From Pluralibacter sp. UBA7423 (GTDB taxonomy: Bacteria; Pseudomonadota; Gammaproteobacteria; Enterobacterales; Enterobacteriaceae), in the NCBI GenBank assembly GCA_002470465.1, contig DKMD01000036.1, positions 1 through 64,000 on the forward strand: a stretch of 64,000 bases of DNA, given 5' to 3'. The notes below the pieces were generated by a model. That model made no database searches, had not been told where the DNA came from, and worked only from the letters and a program-made list of their open reading frames with translations. Positions 35,874 to 48,695 of the stretch are shown one piece after another (within the stretch, counting starts at the first letter, position 1; each line of letters begins with the position of its first letter). The position numbers were made by a program, and so were the translations under genes.

Positions 35874-36873
35874 CCCCGGCGGCGAGACGAATGCAGTTTG
35901 CGTGTCCGGCGACCTTCAGGCGAGAGATGGTGCCGTCGGCATTTTCCTTACCTTTCAGTGGGCCAATGACTACGCGGTTCCAGCCGTTGTTGGTGGTGAT
36001 GCGGGAGTCGAATCCTTCAAATGCCAGCTGGGCGCGAACGGTTTCGGCCTGATCGGCCCCTTTGAACGAGCCACACTGAATCATCCAGCGGCGCTCATCT
36101 TTTTTCTCTGCCGTTTGCTTCGCAGGCTCTGGTTCACGCGTCACCGGGACGGCCTGCTGGGTTTTAGGCTGGCTTGCCGTGGTGTGCGTTGGCGTTTGCA
36201 GCAAATCCTGATACGGCTGCTGCGTGGTTTGCTTCGGCTGAGCCTGGCGTGGCTGCTGTGCAGGCTGGCTCTGAACCGTGCGTGGGGCCTGATACGGCTG
36301 CTCCGTCACGCGAGACTGGGTGCGCGGCGCCTGCACTGGCTGAGTCTGCGTCCATTGTTGCTGCTGAACCTGCTGTTGCGCCTGCTGCTGAAGACGCTGG
36401 CGCTGCAGCGTTTGCTGGCGCTGGGCTGGCGTCTGCTCGTTCCACGGCACTTCTGTCAGCTGAGTGGGCTGCTGGCGCATGTCCGCCTGCATTTGTGCCA
36501 GCAGCTGACGCTGCTCGTCGGTCAGCTGATCGGCATTTTTCACCTCGCCGCCCGCAGAGGGTTCGGTTGGCGCGCGCACGCCCGGCTGGCGGCTTTCCAG
36601 CTCTTTGATGTAGCGCCAGCGCTCTTCCGGCTTCGGCGGCAGGCCATTGCCCGTCGCCTGGCGGCCCTGAAGGGCTTCCGCCTCTTCTTTTTTATGATGG
36701 GTGATGAAGTACAGGCCACCGATAAAGGCAACCAGCACAGCCGCAGCAATAGCGACCATGGCTGGTGAGACAGCAGGAAGGCTACTTTGCTTTTTCCGTG
36801 AATTCCTTGAAGGATTCTTTTTGCGCCGCGAAGCTGCAGGTTTGCTGCGGCTGACATAATCTCGTTGTGCCAC
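35869..36873 (-). CDS. ftsN: Cell division protein FtsN
   Basis: FtsN is the late divisome protein that triggers septal peptidoglycan synthesis through FtsA and FtsQLB. The order is a basic cytoplasmic tail (residues 1-33, including the FtsA-binding region near the N-terminus), one membrane span (about 34-57), a long periplasmic linker that is extremely rich in Gln and Pro, and a C-terminal SPOR domain (about 255-334; MIQCGSFKGADQAETVRAQL) that binds denuded glycan. At 334 residues it is about 15 longer than E. coli FtsN, the difference lying in the Gln-rich linker. The gene ends inside the hslV promoter. Confidence 0.95.
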   Translation of the reverse strand: MAQRDYVSRSKPAASRRKKNPSRNSRKKQSSLPAVSPAMVAIAAAVLVAFIGGLYFITHHKKEEAEALQGRQATGNGLPPKPEERWRYIKELESRQPGVRAPTEPSAGGEVKNADQLTDEQRQLLAQMQADMRQQPTQLTEVPWNEQTPAQRQQTLQRQRLQQQAQQQVQQQQWTQTQPVQAPRTQSRVTEQPYQAPRTVQSQPAQQPRQAQPKQTTQQPYQDLLQTPTHTTASQPKTQQAVPVTREPEPAKQTAEKKDERRWMIQCGSFKGADQAETVRAQLAFEGFDSRITTNNGWNRVVIGPLKGKENADGTISRLKVAGHANCIRLAAGG

Positions 36874-36966
36874 TGTCGTTTCGCTGTATTTATTCGTTCG
36901 TCAGCCCGCCATGTTACTTAAGCGACGGAGCTTTGACCAGAACCGCAACTCCGAAAGCCGTTTAGT

Positions 36967-37995
36967 TTAAGGCTTATTTTTTGTGGTACTACCCCGGACA
37001 ATGAGTTCGCAGTCCAGCAAGCGGGAACCGCTACTGACATTTTGCCCGCTAAGCTGATCGAGCAGTAACAGCATGGCCTCGCGCCCAATCGCGAAACGTG
37101 GCTGAGAAACTGTGGTGAGCGGCGGATCGCAGAACTCAGCCAGCGAGATATTATCGAAGCCGATAATCGACAGATCGTCCGGTACTTTCAGCCCGCGGCG
37201 TTTTGCCAGCGAAAGCGCGCCCAGGGCCATGATATCGCTATGACAGAAAACGGCCGTTGGCGGCTGCGGCAGCGCCAGTAGCTGCTCAAGCGCGTTCGCA
37301 CCGGCTTCATAGGTGAAATTCCCCCGGGCGATATAGTGCGGGTCAACGGTTATTCCACTGCGACGCAGAGCCTGAACGTAACCCTGCAGGCGGTAGTGGC
37401 ACAGCGGCATCTCTTCCGGCCCGGCGATACAGCCGATGCGCTGGTGTCCGAGCTCATGCAGGAAATTGACGGCGTTAAAGGCGGCCGTCAGGTTATCAAT
37501 ATGCACCGTTGGCAGTTCCAGCTCTGGCGCAAATTCGTTAGCCATCACCATTGGCGGCAGATTACGCTGCTCCTCAATGCTGGCGTCAAACGGCAGTCGC
37601 GAGCCCAGCAGCAGCATGCCGTCAATTTGCTTGGTGATGATGAGGTCGATGAAGGTTTTTTCCTGCTGATTCTGATGGGCGCAGTCGCCAATCAGCACCA
37701 GATATCCCTGCGCGGCGGCCGTGACTTCAATGCCGCGGATGATTTCGCTAAAGAAGGGATCGCAGATGTCCGGCACAATCACCAGAATGGTGCGCGACTC
37801 GTTTCGTTTTGAGCTACGCCCGAGCGCCTGGGGAAAATAGCCCACTTCCAGTGCGGCCTTTTCCACTTTGTTGCGCGTGGACTGCGAAACTTTATCGGGA
37901 TTCATCAACGCCCGGGAAACCGTTGCCGTTGAGACATTTGCTTTTTCTGCAACATCCTTCATGGTTGCTGCAGCAACCTCTTTATTGGACTTCAC
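36967..37995 (-). CDS. cytR: LacI-family repressor CytR
   Basis: CytR represses nucleoside uptake and catabolism genes by binding cooperatively with CRP, and cytidine relieves it. The N-terminal helix-turn-helix (TMKDVAEKANVSTATVSRALM) and hinge are followed by a periplasmic-binding-protein-type effector domain (ILVIVPDICDPFFSEIIRGIE onward). The GTG at 37995 has a GAGGAG site and gives 342 residues (341 in E. coli). The open frame extends 11 codons further upstream without family support. Confidence 0.95.
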   Translation of the reverse strand: MKSNKEVAAATMKDVAEKANVSTATVSRALMNPDKVSQSTRNKVEKAALEVGYFPQALGRSSKRNESRTILVIVPDICDPFFSEIIRGIEVTAAAQGYLVLIGDCAHQNQQEKTFIDLIITKQIDGMLLLGSRLPFDASIEEQRNLPPMVMANEFAPELELPTVHIDNLTAAFNAVNFLHELGHQRIGCIAGPEEMPLCHYRLQGYVQALRRSGITVDPHYIARGNFTYEAGANALEQLLALPQPPTAVFCHSDIMALGALSLAKRRGLKVPDDLSIIGFDNISLAEFCDPPLTTVSQPRFAIGREAMLLLLDQLSGQNVSSGSRLLDCELIVRGSTTKNKP

Positions 37996-38145
37996 CTGGG
38001 TTCTCCTCGCGGCCGGGGGCAGAGACATCCGCTGTCTCTGACAACTCTCTCTTTTGTATCAGAGAGTCACGCCAGGGAGTTACACAAATTTCATTAAAAT
38101 TGTGACGGATGCGAAATTTTTCGATCTGCTTCTCAGCGCAAGGGG

Positions 38146-40389
<2,244 letters not shown>

Positions 40390-40494
40390 TCAGGGAGCGC
40401 GGATCAGATTGCAACCCCTGGTTAAATTCTGTATGATTCGCCGCCTTTGATGCGCATTAATGCGGTATCAAACGAACTATACTATTAACTTCGC

Positions 40495-40548
40495 GTGGTG
40501 TCTGGCGTTAGGGCTGGAAGAGCGACGCGGCCTTCACTGAGGTTTCCC
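40495..40548 (+). promoter_or_regulatory. Candidate bL31 autoregulatory leader of rpmE
   Basis: A hairpin with outer pairs GCGT/ACGC (40505-40508, 40525-40528) and inner pairs GCT/AGC ends about 20 bases before the rpmE start. E. coli rpmE is translationally autoregulated by bL31 through its leader. Whether this hairpin is the element is inferred. Confidence 0.4.
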
Positions 40549-40761
40549 ATGAAAAAAGGTATTCACCCAAATTACGCAGAAGTTACTGCAACTTGTTCTT
40601 GCGGTAACATCATGAAGATCAACTCTACCGTTGGTCACGATCTGAACCTGGACGTGTGCGGCAAATGCCACCCGTTCTACACTGGCAAGCAGCGTGACGT
40701 TGCTACCGGTGGCCGTGTTGACCGCTTCAACAAGCGTTTCAGCATCCCGGGCGCAAAATAA
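40549..40761 (+). CDS. rpmE: 50S ribosomal protein bL31 (zinc-binding form)
   Basis: This small ribosomal protein helps form an intersubunit bridge. Its 70 residues equal E. coli L31. The zinc-binding cysteines are present (CSCG and VCGKCHPFY), so this is the C+ paralogue; the zinc-free, Zur-controlled form would be encoded elsewhere. The start is [12 protein letters not shown] at 40549 after TGAGG. It is monocistronic with a strong terminator. In E. coli yiiX lies between rpmE and metJ and is missing here. Confidence 0.98.
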   Translation: MKKGIHPNYAEVTATCSCGNIMKINSTVGHDLNLDVCGKCHPFYTGKQRDVATGGRVDRFNKRFSIPGAK

Positions 40762-40770
40762 GCGAACCGA

Positions 40771-40798
40771 AAAAAAGGCGCCGAAAGGCGCCTTTTTT
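40771..40798. terminator. Bidirectional terminator between rpmE and metJ
   Basis: GGCGCC-GAAA-GGCGCC is flanked by AAAAAA and TTTTTT, giving a 12-bp stem with a tetraloop and T-runs on both strands for the convergent genes. Confidence 0.93.
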
Positions 40799-40810
40799 GT
40801 TTCTGCAAGC

Positions 40811-41128
40811 TCAGTATTCCCACGTCTCCGGGTCGATACCCAGTTCACGCATAATAATCTTCGCCGCTTCCGGGATCTCATCACTGCGCTCTTTACGCAG
40901 ATCTTCATCGTTCGGCAGCGGTTGGCCGGTAAACGCATGCAGGAACGCTTCACACAGCAGCTCGCTGTTGGTGGCGTGGCGCAGGTTGTTCACCTGGCGG
41001 CGGGTGCGTTCATCAGTGAGGATCTTCAGGACCTTCAGTGGAATGGACACCGTAATTTTTTTGACCTGCTCACTCTTCTTACCGTGCTCAGCGTAGGGGC
41101 TGATATATTCGCCGCTCCATTCAGCCAT
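40811..41128 (-). CDS. metJ: Methionine repressor MetJ
   Basis: MetJ is a ribbon-helix-helix dimer that uses S-adenosylmethionine as corepressor and binds tandem 8-bp met boxes. The 105 residues equal E. coli. The DNA-binding ribbon is [40 protein letters not shown]. It is divergent from metB, so it controls itself and metBL from the same operator, and also metF further downstream. Confidence 0.98.
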   Translation of the reverse strand: MAEWSGEYISPYAEHGKKSEQVKKITVSIPLKVLKILTDERTRRQVNNLRHATNSELLCEAFLHAFTGQPLPNDEDLRKERSDEIPEAAKIIMRELGIDPETWEY

Positions 41129-41305
41129 GAGACTCTAATCCTCTAATCATGAATAAAAGGTTCAGGCGCGCGCCCGAACCAGAATGTCGCACAGTTTACC
41201 TGAGAGGTGTGACCATGACACCAGCAAAGCCACCGTGGATGTGCGCTAATGCAGGTAATTTTAACGGCTATTTCCCGATTGCTCAATCTATACGCAAAGA
41301 AGTTT

Positions 41306-41329
41306 AGATGTCCAGATGTATTGACGTCT
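41306..41329. promoter_or_regulatory. MetJ operator (tandem met boxes) between metJ and metB
   Basis: Three contiguous 8-mers, AGATGTCC, AGATGTAT and TGACGTCT, fit the met box consensus AGACGTCT. Weaker flanking octamers may extend the array on both sides. The rest of 41129-41390 is promoter sequence without a gene. Confidence 0.85.
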
Positions 41330-41390
41330 ATTGTGGCAGTGGTTACTCTGAGGCCTGACTTTTCATCGCTAAAGCCAGGAACGATTCACC

Positions 41391-42551
41391 ATGACGCGTA
41401 AACAAGCCACCATCGCAGTGCGTAGCGGGTTAAATGATGACGAGCAATATGGCTGCGTTGTCCCCCCGATTCACCTTTCCAGCACCTATAACTTCACCGG
41501 ATTCAATGAGCCGCGTGCGCACGACTATTCCCGTCGTGGTAACCCGACGCGTGATGTCGTTCAGCGGGCGCTGGCCGAGCTGGAAGGCGGGGCAGGTGCG
41601 GTACTAACCAACACCGGTATGTCGGCGATTCATCTGGTGACGACCGTTTTCCTGAAGCCTGGCGATCTGCTGGTGGCGCCGCACGACTGCTATGGCGGAA
41701 GCTATCGCCTGTTCGACAGCCTTGCGAAACGCGGCTGCTACCGCGTGCTGTTTGTCGATCAGGGTGATGAACAGGCGTTAAAGGCGGCGCTGGCCGAAAA
41801 ACCGAAGCTGGTGCTGATCGAAAGCCCAAGTAATCCGTTGTTGCGCGTCGTGGATATTGCAAAAATTTGCGAGCTGGCGCGTGCGGCGGGTGCCGTCAGC
41901 GTGGTGGATAACACCTTCCTGAGCCCGGCGCTGCAAAATCCGCTGGCGCTGGGGGCCGATCTGGTGCTGCACTCCTGCACCAAATACCTTAATGGTCACT
42001 CTGACGTGGTGGCGGGCGTAGTGATTGCTAAAGATCAGGAAACCGTCACCGAACTGGCATGGTGGGCAAATAATATCGGCGTCACCGGCAGCGCTTTCGA
42101 CAGCTACCTGCTCCTGCGCGGCCTGCGGACGCTGAGTCCACGTATGGAAGTGGCGCAGCGTAACGCCACGGCGATTGTTGAGTTCCTGAAGCAGCAACCG
42201 CTGGTGAAAAAGCTGTATCATCCTTCCCTGCCGGAGAACCAGGGACATGAGATTGCCGCCCGCCAGCAGAAAGGGTTTGGTGCGATGCTCAGCTTTGAAC
42301 TGGACGGCGATGAAAATACGCTTCGTCGTTTCCTGAGTGGGCTCTCTTTGTTCACGCTGGCAGAATCGCTGGGCGGTGTGGAAAGCCTGATTTCTCACGC
42401 GGCGACCATGACCCACGCGGGCATGGCGCCAGAAGCCCGAGCGGCGGCGGGTATTTCGGAAACGCTGCTGCGTATTTCGACCGGTATTGAAGACAGTGAA
42501 GATTTAATTGCCGACCTGGAAAATGGGTTCCGGGCAGCAAACGAGGGGTAA
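41391..42551 (+). CDS. metB: Cystathionine gamma-synthase
   Basis: MetB makes cystathionine from O-succinylhomoserine and cysteine, the first sulfur-incorporating step of methionine synthesis. It is a PLP enzyme; the Schiff-base lysine is in LHSCTKYLNGHSDVVAG, and YSRRGNPTRD and GGxGAVLTNTGMSAI are further signatures. At 386 residues it equals E. coli MetB. It is cotranscribed with metL, two bases downstream, under MetJ control. Confidence 0.97.
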   Translation: MTRKQATIAVRSGLNDDEQYGCVVPPIHLSSTYNFTGFNEPRAHDYSRRGNPTRDVVQRALAELEGGAGAVLTNTGMSAIHLVTTVFLKPGDLLVAPHDCYGGSYRLFDSLAKRGCYRVLFVDQGDEQALKAALAEKPKLVLIESPSNPLLRVVDIAKICELARAAGAVSVVDNTFLSPALQNPLALGADLVLHSCTKYLNGHSDVVAGVVIAKDQETVTELAWWANNIGVTGSAFDSYLLLRGLRTLSPRMEVAQRNATAIVEFLKQQPLVKKLYHPSLPENQGHEIAARQQKGFGAMLSFELDGDENTLRRFLSGLSLFTLAESLGGVESLISHAATMTHAGMAPEARAAAGISETLLRISTGIEDSEDLIADLENGFRAANEG

Positions 42552-42553
42552 AC

Positions 42554-44986
42554 ATGAGTGTGATAGCGCAGGCAGGGGCGAAGGGTCGTCAACTGCACAA
42601 GTTTGGTGGCAGTAGTCTGGCGGATGTGAAATGTTACCTGCGCGTGGCAGGCATTATGGCTGAACACTCGCAGCCTGATGACATGATGGTCGTCTCCGCC
42701 GCTGGCAGCACCACCAACCAGTTGATCAACTGGCTGAAGCTCAGCCAGACGGATCGCCTTTCTGCGCATCAGGTTCAGCAGTCGCTGCGCCGTTATCAGA
42801 TTGAGTTGATGACTGGCCTGCTGCCTGCCGACGTGGCCGACGGCATGATTGCGGAGTTCATCCACGATCTTGAACGTCTGGCCGTACTCCTCGACGGCGG
42901 CGTGAATGACGCCGTGTACGCCGAAGTGGTGGGCCACGGTGAAGTGTGGTCTGCGCGTTTAATGTCCGCCGTGCTGCAACAGCAGGGCCTGGACGCGGCC
43001 TGGCTCGATGCCCGTTCATTTTTACGCGCCGAGCGTGCCGCTCAGCCTCAGGTTGATGAAGGCCTTTCTTTCCCGTTGCTCCAGCAGCTGTTGGCACAGC
43101 ACCCGAATAAACGTCTGGTGGTGACCGGGTTTATTAGCCGCAATAACGCGGGCGAAACCGTACTGCTGGGCCGCAACGGTTCCGACTACTCCGCCACACA
43201 GATTGGCGCGCTGGCCGGCGTTTCCCGCGTCACCATCTGGAGCGACGTCGCCGGGGTTTACAGCGCCGACCCGCGTAAAGTCAAAGATGCGTGCCTGCTT
43301 CCTCTGCTGCGTCTTGATGAAGCGAGTGAACTGGCGCGTCTGGCTGCGCCGGTACTGCATGCCCGCACGCTGCAACCCGTTTCCGGCAGCGACATCGATC
43401 TGCAACTTCGCTGTAGCTACACCCCCGATCAGGGTTCCACCCGCATCGAACGCGTGCTGGCTTCCGGCACCGGGGCCCGTATCGTTACCAGCCATGACGA
43501 CGTTTGCCTGATTGAGTTCCAGGTGCCTGCCAGCCAGGACTTTAAGCTTGCGCAGAAAGAGATCGACCTGATTCTTAAACGTTCGCAGGTGCGCCCGTTG
43601 GCCGTCGGCGTGCATACCGACCGCCACCTGCTGCAATTCTGCTACACCGCCGAAGTCGCCGACAGCGCCCTGAAATTGCTGGATGAGGCGGGCCTGCCGG
43701 GCGAACTGCGCCTGCGTCAGGGTCTGGCGCTTATCGCAATGGTCGGGGCGGGCGTCACCCGTAATCCGCTGCACTGCCACCGTTTCTGGCAGCAGCTGAA
43801 AGGCCAGCCGGTCGAGTTTACCTGGCAGTCGGAAGAGGGCATCAGCCTGGTGGCAGTGCTGCGCACTGGCCCAACGGAGAGCCTGATTCAGGGCCTGCAT
43901 CAGTCGCTCTTCCGTGCGGAAAAACGCATCGGCCTGATACTGTTCGGCAAAGGTAACATCGGTTCTCGTTGGCTGGAGCTGTTTTCCCGTGAGCAAAGTA
44001 CGCTCTCAGCGCGCACCGGGTTTGAATTTGTGCTGGCAGGCGTGGTGGACAGCAGCCGCAGCCTGCTCAACTACGAAGGGCTCGACGCCAGCCGCGCGCT
44101 CGCCTTCTTTAACGATGAAGCGGTTGAGCAGGATGAAGAGTCGCTTTTCCTGTGGATGCGTGCGCATCCATACGATGACCTGGTGGTGCTTGATGTCACC
44201 GCAAGCGCTCAGCTCGCCGATCAGTATCTGGATTTTGCCAGCCACGGTTTCCACGTGATCAGCGCCAATAAGCTGGCGGGCGCGAGCACCAGCGATAAGT
44301 ATCGCCAGATTCACGATGCGTTTGAGAAAACCGGACGCCACTGGCTGTATAACGCCACCGTCGGCGCGGGCCTGCCGGTAAACCATACCGTTCGTGATCT
44401 GCGTGAAAGCGGTGATTCCATCCTCGCCATCAGCGGTATTTTCTCCGGAACCCTCTCCTGGCTGTTCCTGCAATTTGACGGCACGGTACCGTTTACGGAG
44501 CTGGTGGATCAGGCGTGGCAGCAAGGGCTGACCGAGCCCGATCCGCGCGTGGATCTGTCCGGTAAAGACGTGATGCGCAAGCTGGTGATCCTCGCCCGTG
44601 AAGCGGGTTATGACATCGAGCCCGATCAGGTACGCGTGGAGTCTCTGGTGCCATCGCACTGCGAAGAGGGGTCTATCGATCACTTCTTTGAGAACGGCGA
44701 TGAGCTGAATGAGCAGATGATTCAGCGCCTGGAGGCGGCACAGGAAATGGGACTGGTGCTGCGCTATGTGGCTCGCTTCGACGCCAACGGTAAAGCGCGT
44801 GTTGGCGTGGAGGCTGTGCGTCAGGAACACCCGCTGGCGGCGCTGCTGCCTTGTGATAACGTTTTTGCCATCGAAAGCCGCTGGTATCGTGATAACCCGC
44901 TGGTGATTCGCGGTCCGGGTGCGGGTCGTGACGTCACTGCCGGGGCGATTCAGTCGGACATTAACCGTCTGGCGCAGCTGCTGTAG
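42554..44986 (+). CDS. metL: Bifunctional aspartokinase II/homoserine dehydrogenase II
   Basis: The N-terminal half (about residues 10-450) is aspartokinase (KFGGSSLADVKCYLRVAGIM; GRNGSDYSATQIGALAGV), with an internal ACT-like region. The C-terminal half (about 460-810) is NADPH-dependent homoserine dehydrogenase (LFGKGNIGSRWLELF; SANKLAGASTSDKY; NATVGAGLPV; SGTLSWLF). Together they feed aspartate toward homoserine for methionine. The 810 residues equal E. coli MetL. Unlike ThrA it is not feedback-inhibited by threonine; MetJ represses it with metB. Confidence 0.97.
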   Translation: MSVIAQAGAKGRQLHKFGGSSLADVKCYLRVAGIMAEHSQPDDMMVVSAAGSTTNQLINWLKLSQTDRLSAHQVQQSLRRYQIELMTGLLPADVADGMIAEFIHDLERLAVLLDGGVNDAVYAEVVGHGEVWSARLMSAVLQQQGLDAAWLDARSFLRAERAAQPQVDEGLSFPLLQQLLAQHPNKRLVVTGFISRNNAGETVLLGRNGSDYSATQIGALAGVSRVTIWSDVAGVYSADPRKVKDACLLPLLRLDEASELARLAAPVLHARTLQPVSGSDIDLQLRCSYTPDQGSTRIERVLASGTGARIVTSHDDVCLIEFQVPASQDFKLAQKEIDLILKRSQVRPLAVGVHTDRHLLQFCYTAEVADSALKLLDEAGLPGELRLRQGLALIAMVGAGVTRNPLHCHRFWQQLKGQPVEFTWQSEEGISLVAVLRTGPTESLIQGLHQSLFRAEKRIGLILFGKGNIGSRWLELFSREQSTLSARTGFEFVLAGVVDSSRSLLNYEGLDASRALAFFNDEAVEQDEESLFLWMRAHPYDDLVVLDVTASAQLADQYLDFASHGFHVISANKLAGASTSDKYRQIHDAFEKTGRHWLYNATVGAGLPVNHTVRDLRESGDSILAISGIFSGTLSWLFLQFDGTVPFTELVDQAWQQGLTEPDPRVDLSGKDVMRKLVILAREAGYDIEPDQVRVESLVPSHCEEGSIDHFFENGDELNEQMIQRLEAAQEMGLVLRYVARFDANGKARVGVEAVRQEHPLAALLPCDNVFAIESRWYRDNPLVIRGPGAGRDVTAGAIQSDINRLAQLL

Positions 44987-45013
44987 CCTCTTCTGCGCCT
45001 GCATTCAGGGCAG

Positions 45014-45038
45014 GCCCGGCAAGCTTTCGCCGCCGGGC
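45014..45038. repeat. Single REP-type palindrome after metL
   Basis: GCCCGGC and GCCGGGC flank AAGCTTTCGCC. It lies 28 bases after the metL stop and probably protects or ends the metBL mRNA. Confidence 0.7.
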
Positions 45039-45128
45039 ACTGCCTCTGCCTTATGAATAATTTTCACCTTCCCTGAACAAACCTCACTCCTTGTGCGTTA
45101 TTTTTAGTTGACTGCCCGTCGCTTTTCA

Positions 45129-45168
45129 GTCATTTTTGACTTCTGGACGTCTAAACGTATAGATGCTC
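45129..45168. promoter_or_regulatory. MetJ operator upstream of metF
   Basis: Consecutive 8-mers GTCATTTT, TGACTTCT, GGACGTCT, AAACGTAT and AGATGCTC form a five-box array; the central GGACGTCT is the best match to AGACGTCT. It ends 40 bases before the metF start. Confidence 0.85.
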
Positions 45169-45205
45169 ATAACATAATAAACAACACAGAAGATTGAAGA
45201 GGTAA

Positions 45206-46096
<891 letters not shown>

Positions 46097-46099
46097 CGA

Positions 46100-46129
46100 T
46101 AAGGCCCTCTCCCGAGGGCCTTATTTTTT
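46100..46129 (+). terminator. Rho-independent terminator of metF
   Basis: TAAGGCCCTC and GAGGGCCTTA form a 10-bp stem with a 4-base loop, followed by a run of six T. Confidence 0.92.
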
Positions 46130-46311
46130 GTGCCTCTCTTTTCCCGCCTTAGCTTTCGCTTAAATTACGAAGAAATGCTGACAGATCATTGACCTGTTTA
46201 CCTTGCATAATCCAGGGTTATTGTCGAAAGTTTACGGACGCGTCGACATTTCTATGAAGAACTTTTGTTATCGTGTGGATGGCCAGAAGGAAACAACTAT
46301 CAAATCTGTAG

Positions 46312-48561
<2,250 letters not shown>

Positions 48562-48576
48562 TTCTGCGTTTAGTAT

Positions 48577-48608
48577 AAAAAATCCCCGCTTTCGAGCGGG
48601 GATTTTTG
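48577..48608 (+). terminator. Rho-independent terminator of katG
   Basis: ATCCCCGCT and AGCGGGGAT form a 9-bp stem closed by TTCG, preceded by A-rich and followed by T-rich sequence. Confidence 0.92.
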
Positions 48609-48616
48609 TTTTAGCT

Positions 48617-48683
48617 ACCCGGTGGTACTGCATTTGCCGGGCCTGCGAGGTTTCGCAGGTCGGGTAAGCAAAGCGCCACCCGA
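48617..48683. repeat. REP/BIME element between convergent katG and ppc
   Basis: Two inverted REP-like units (CCCGGTGGTACTGCATTTGC... and ...GGGTAAGCAAAGCGCCACCCG) are joined by a short stem-forming linker. Confidence 0.75.
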
Positions 48684-48695
48684 CATTTCCGGCCA

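Noticed and set aside
43022..45004. Two long minus-strand frames of 324 and 332 codons under metL
   Set aside because: They are shadows of the metL reading frame. The composition is Gln/His/Arg-rich, as expected from reverse-complement coding sequence.
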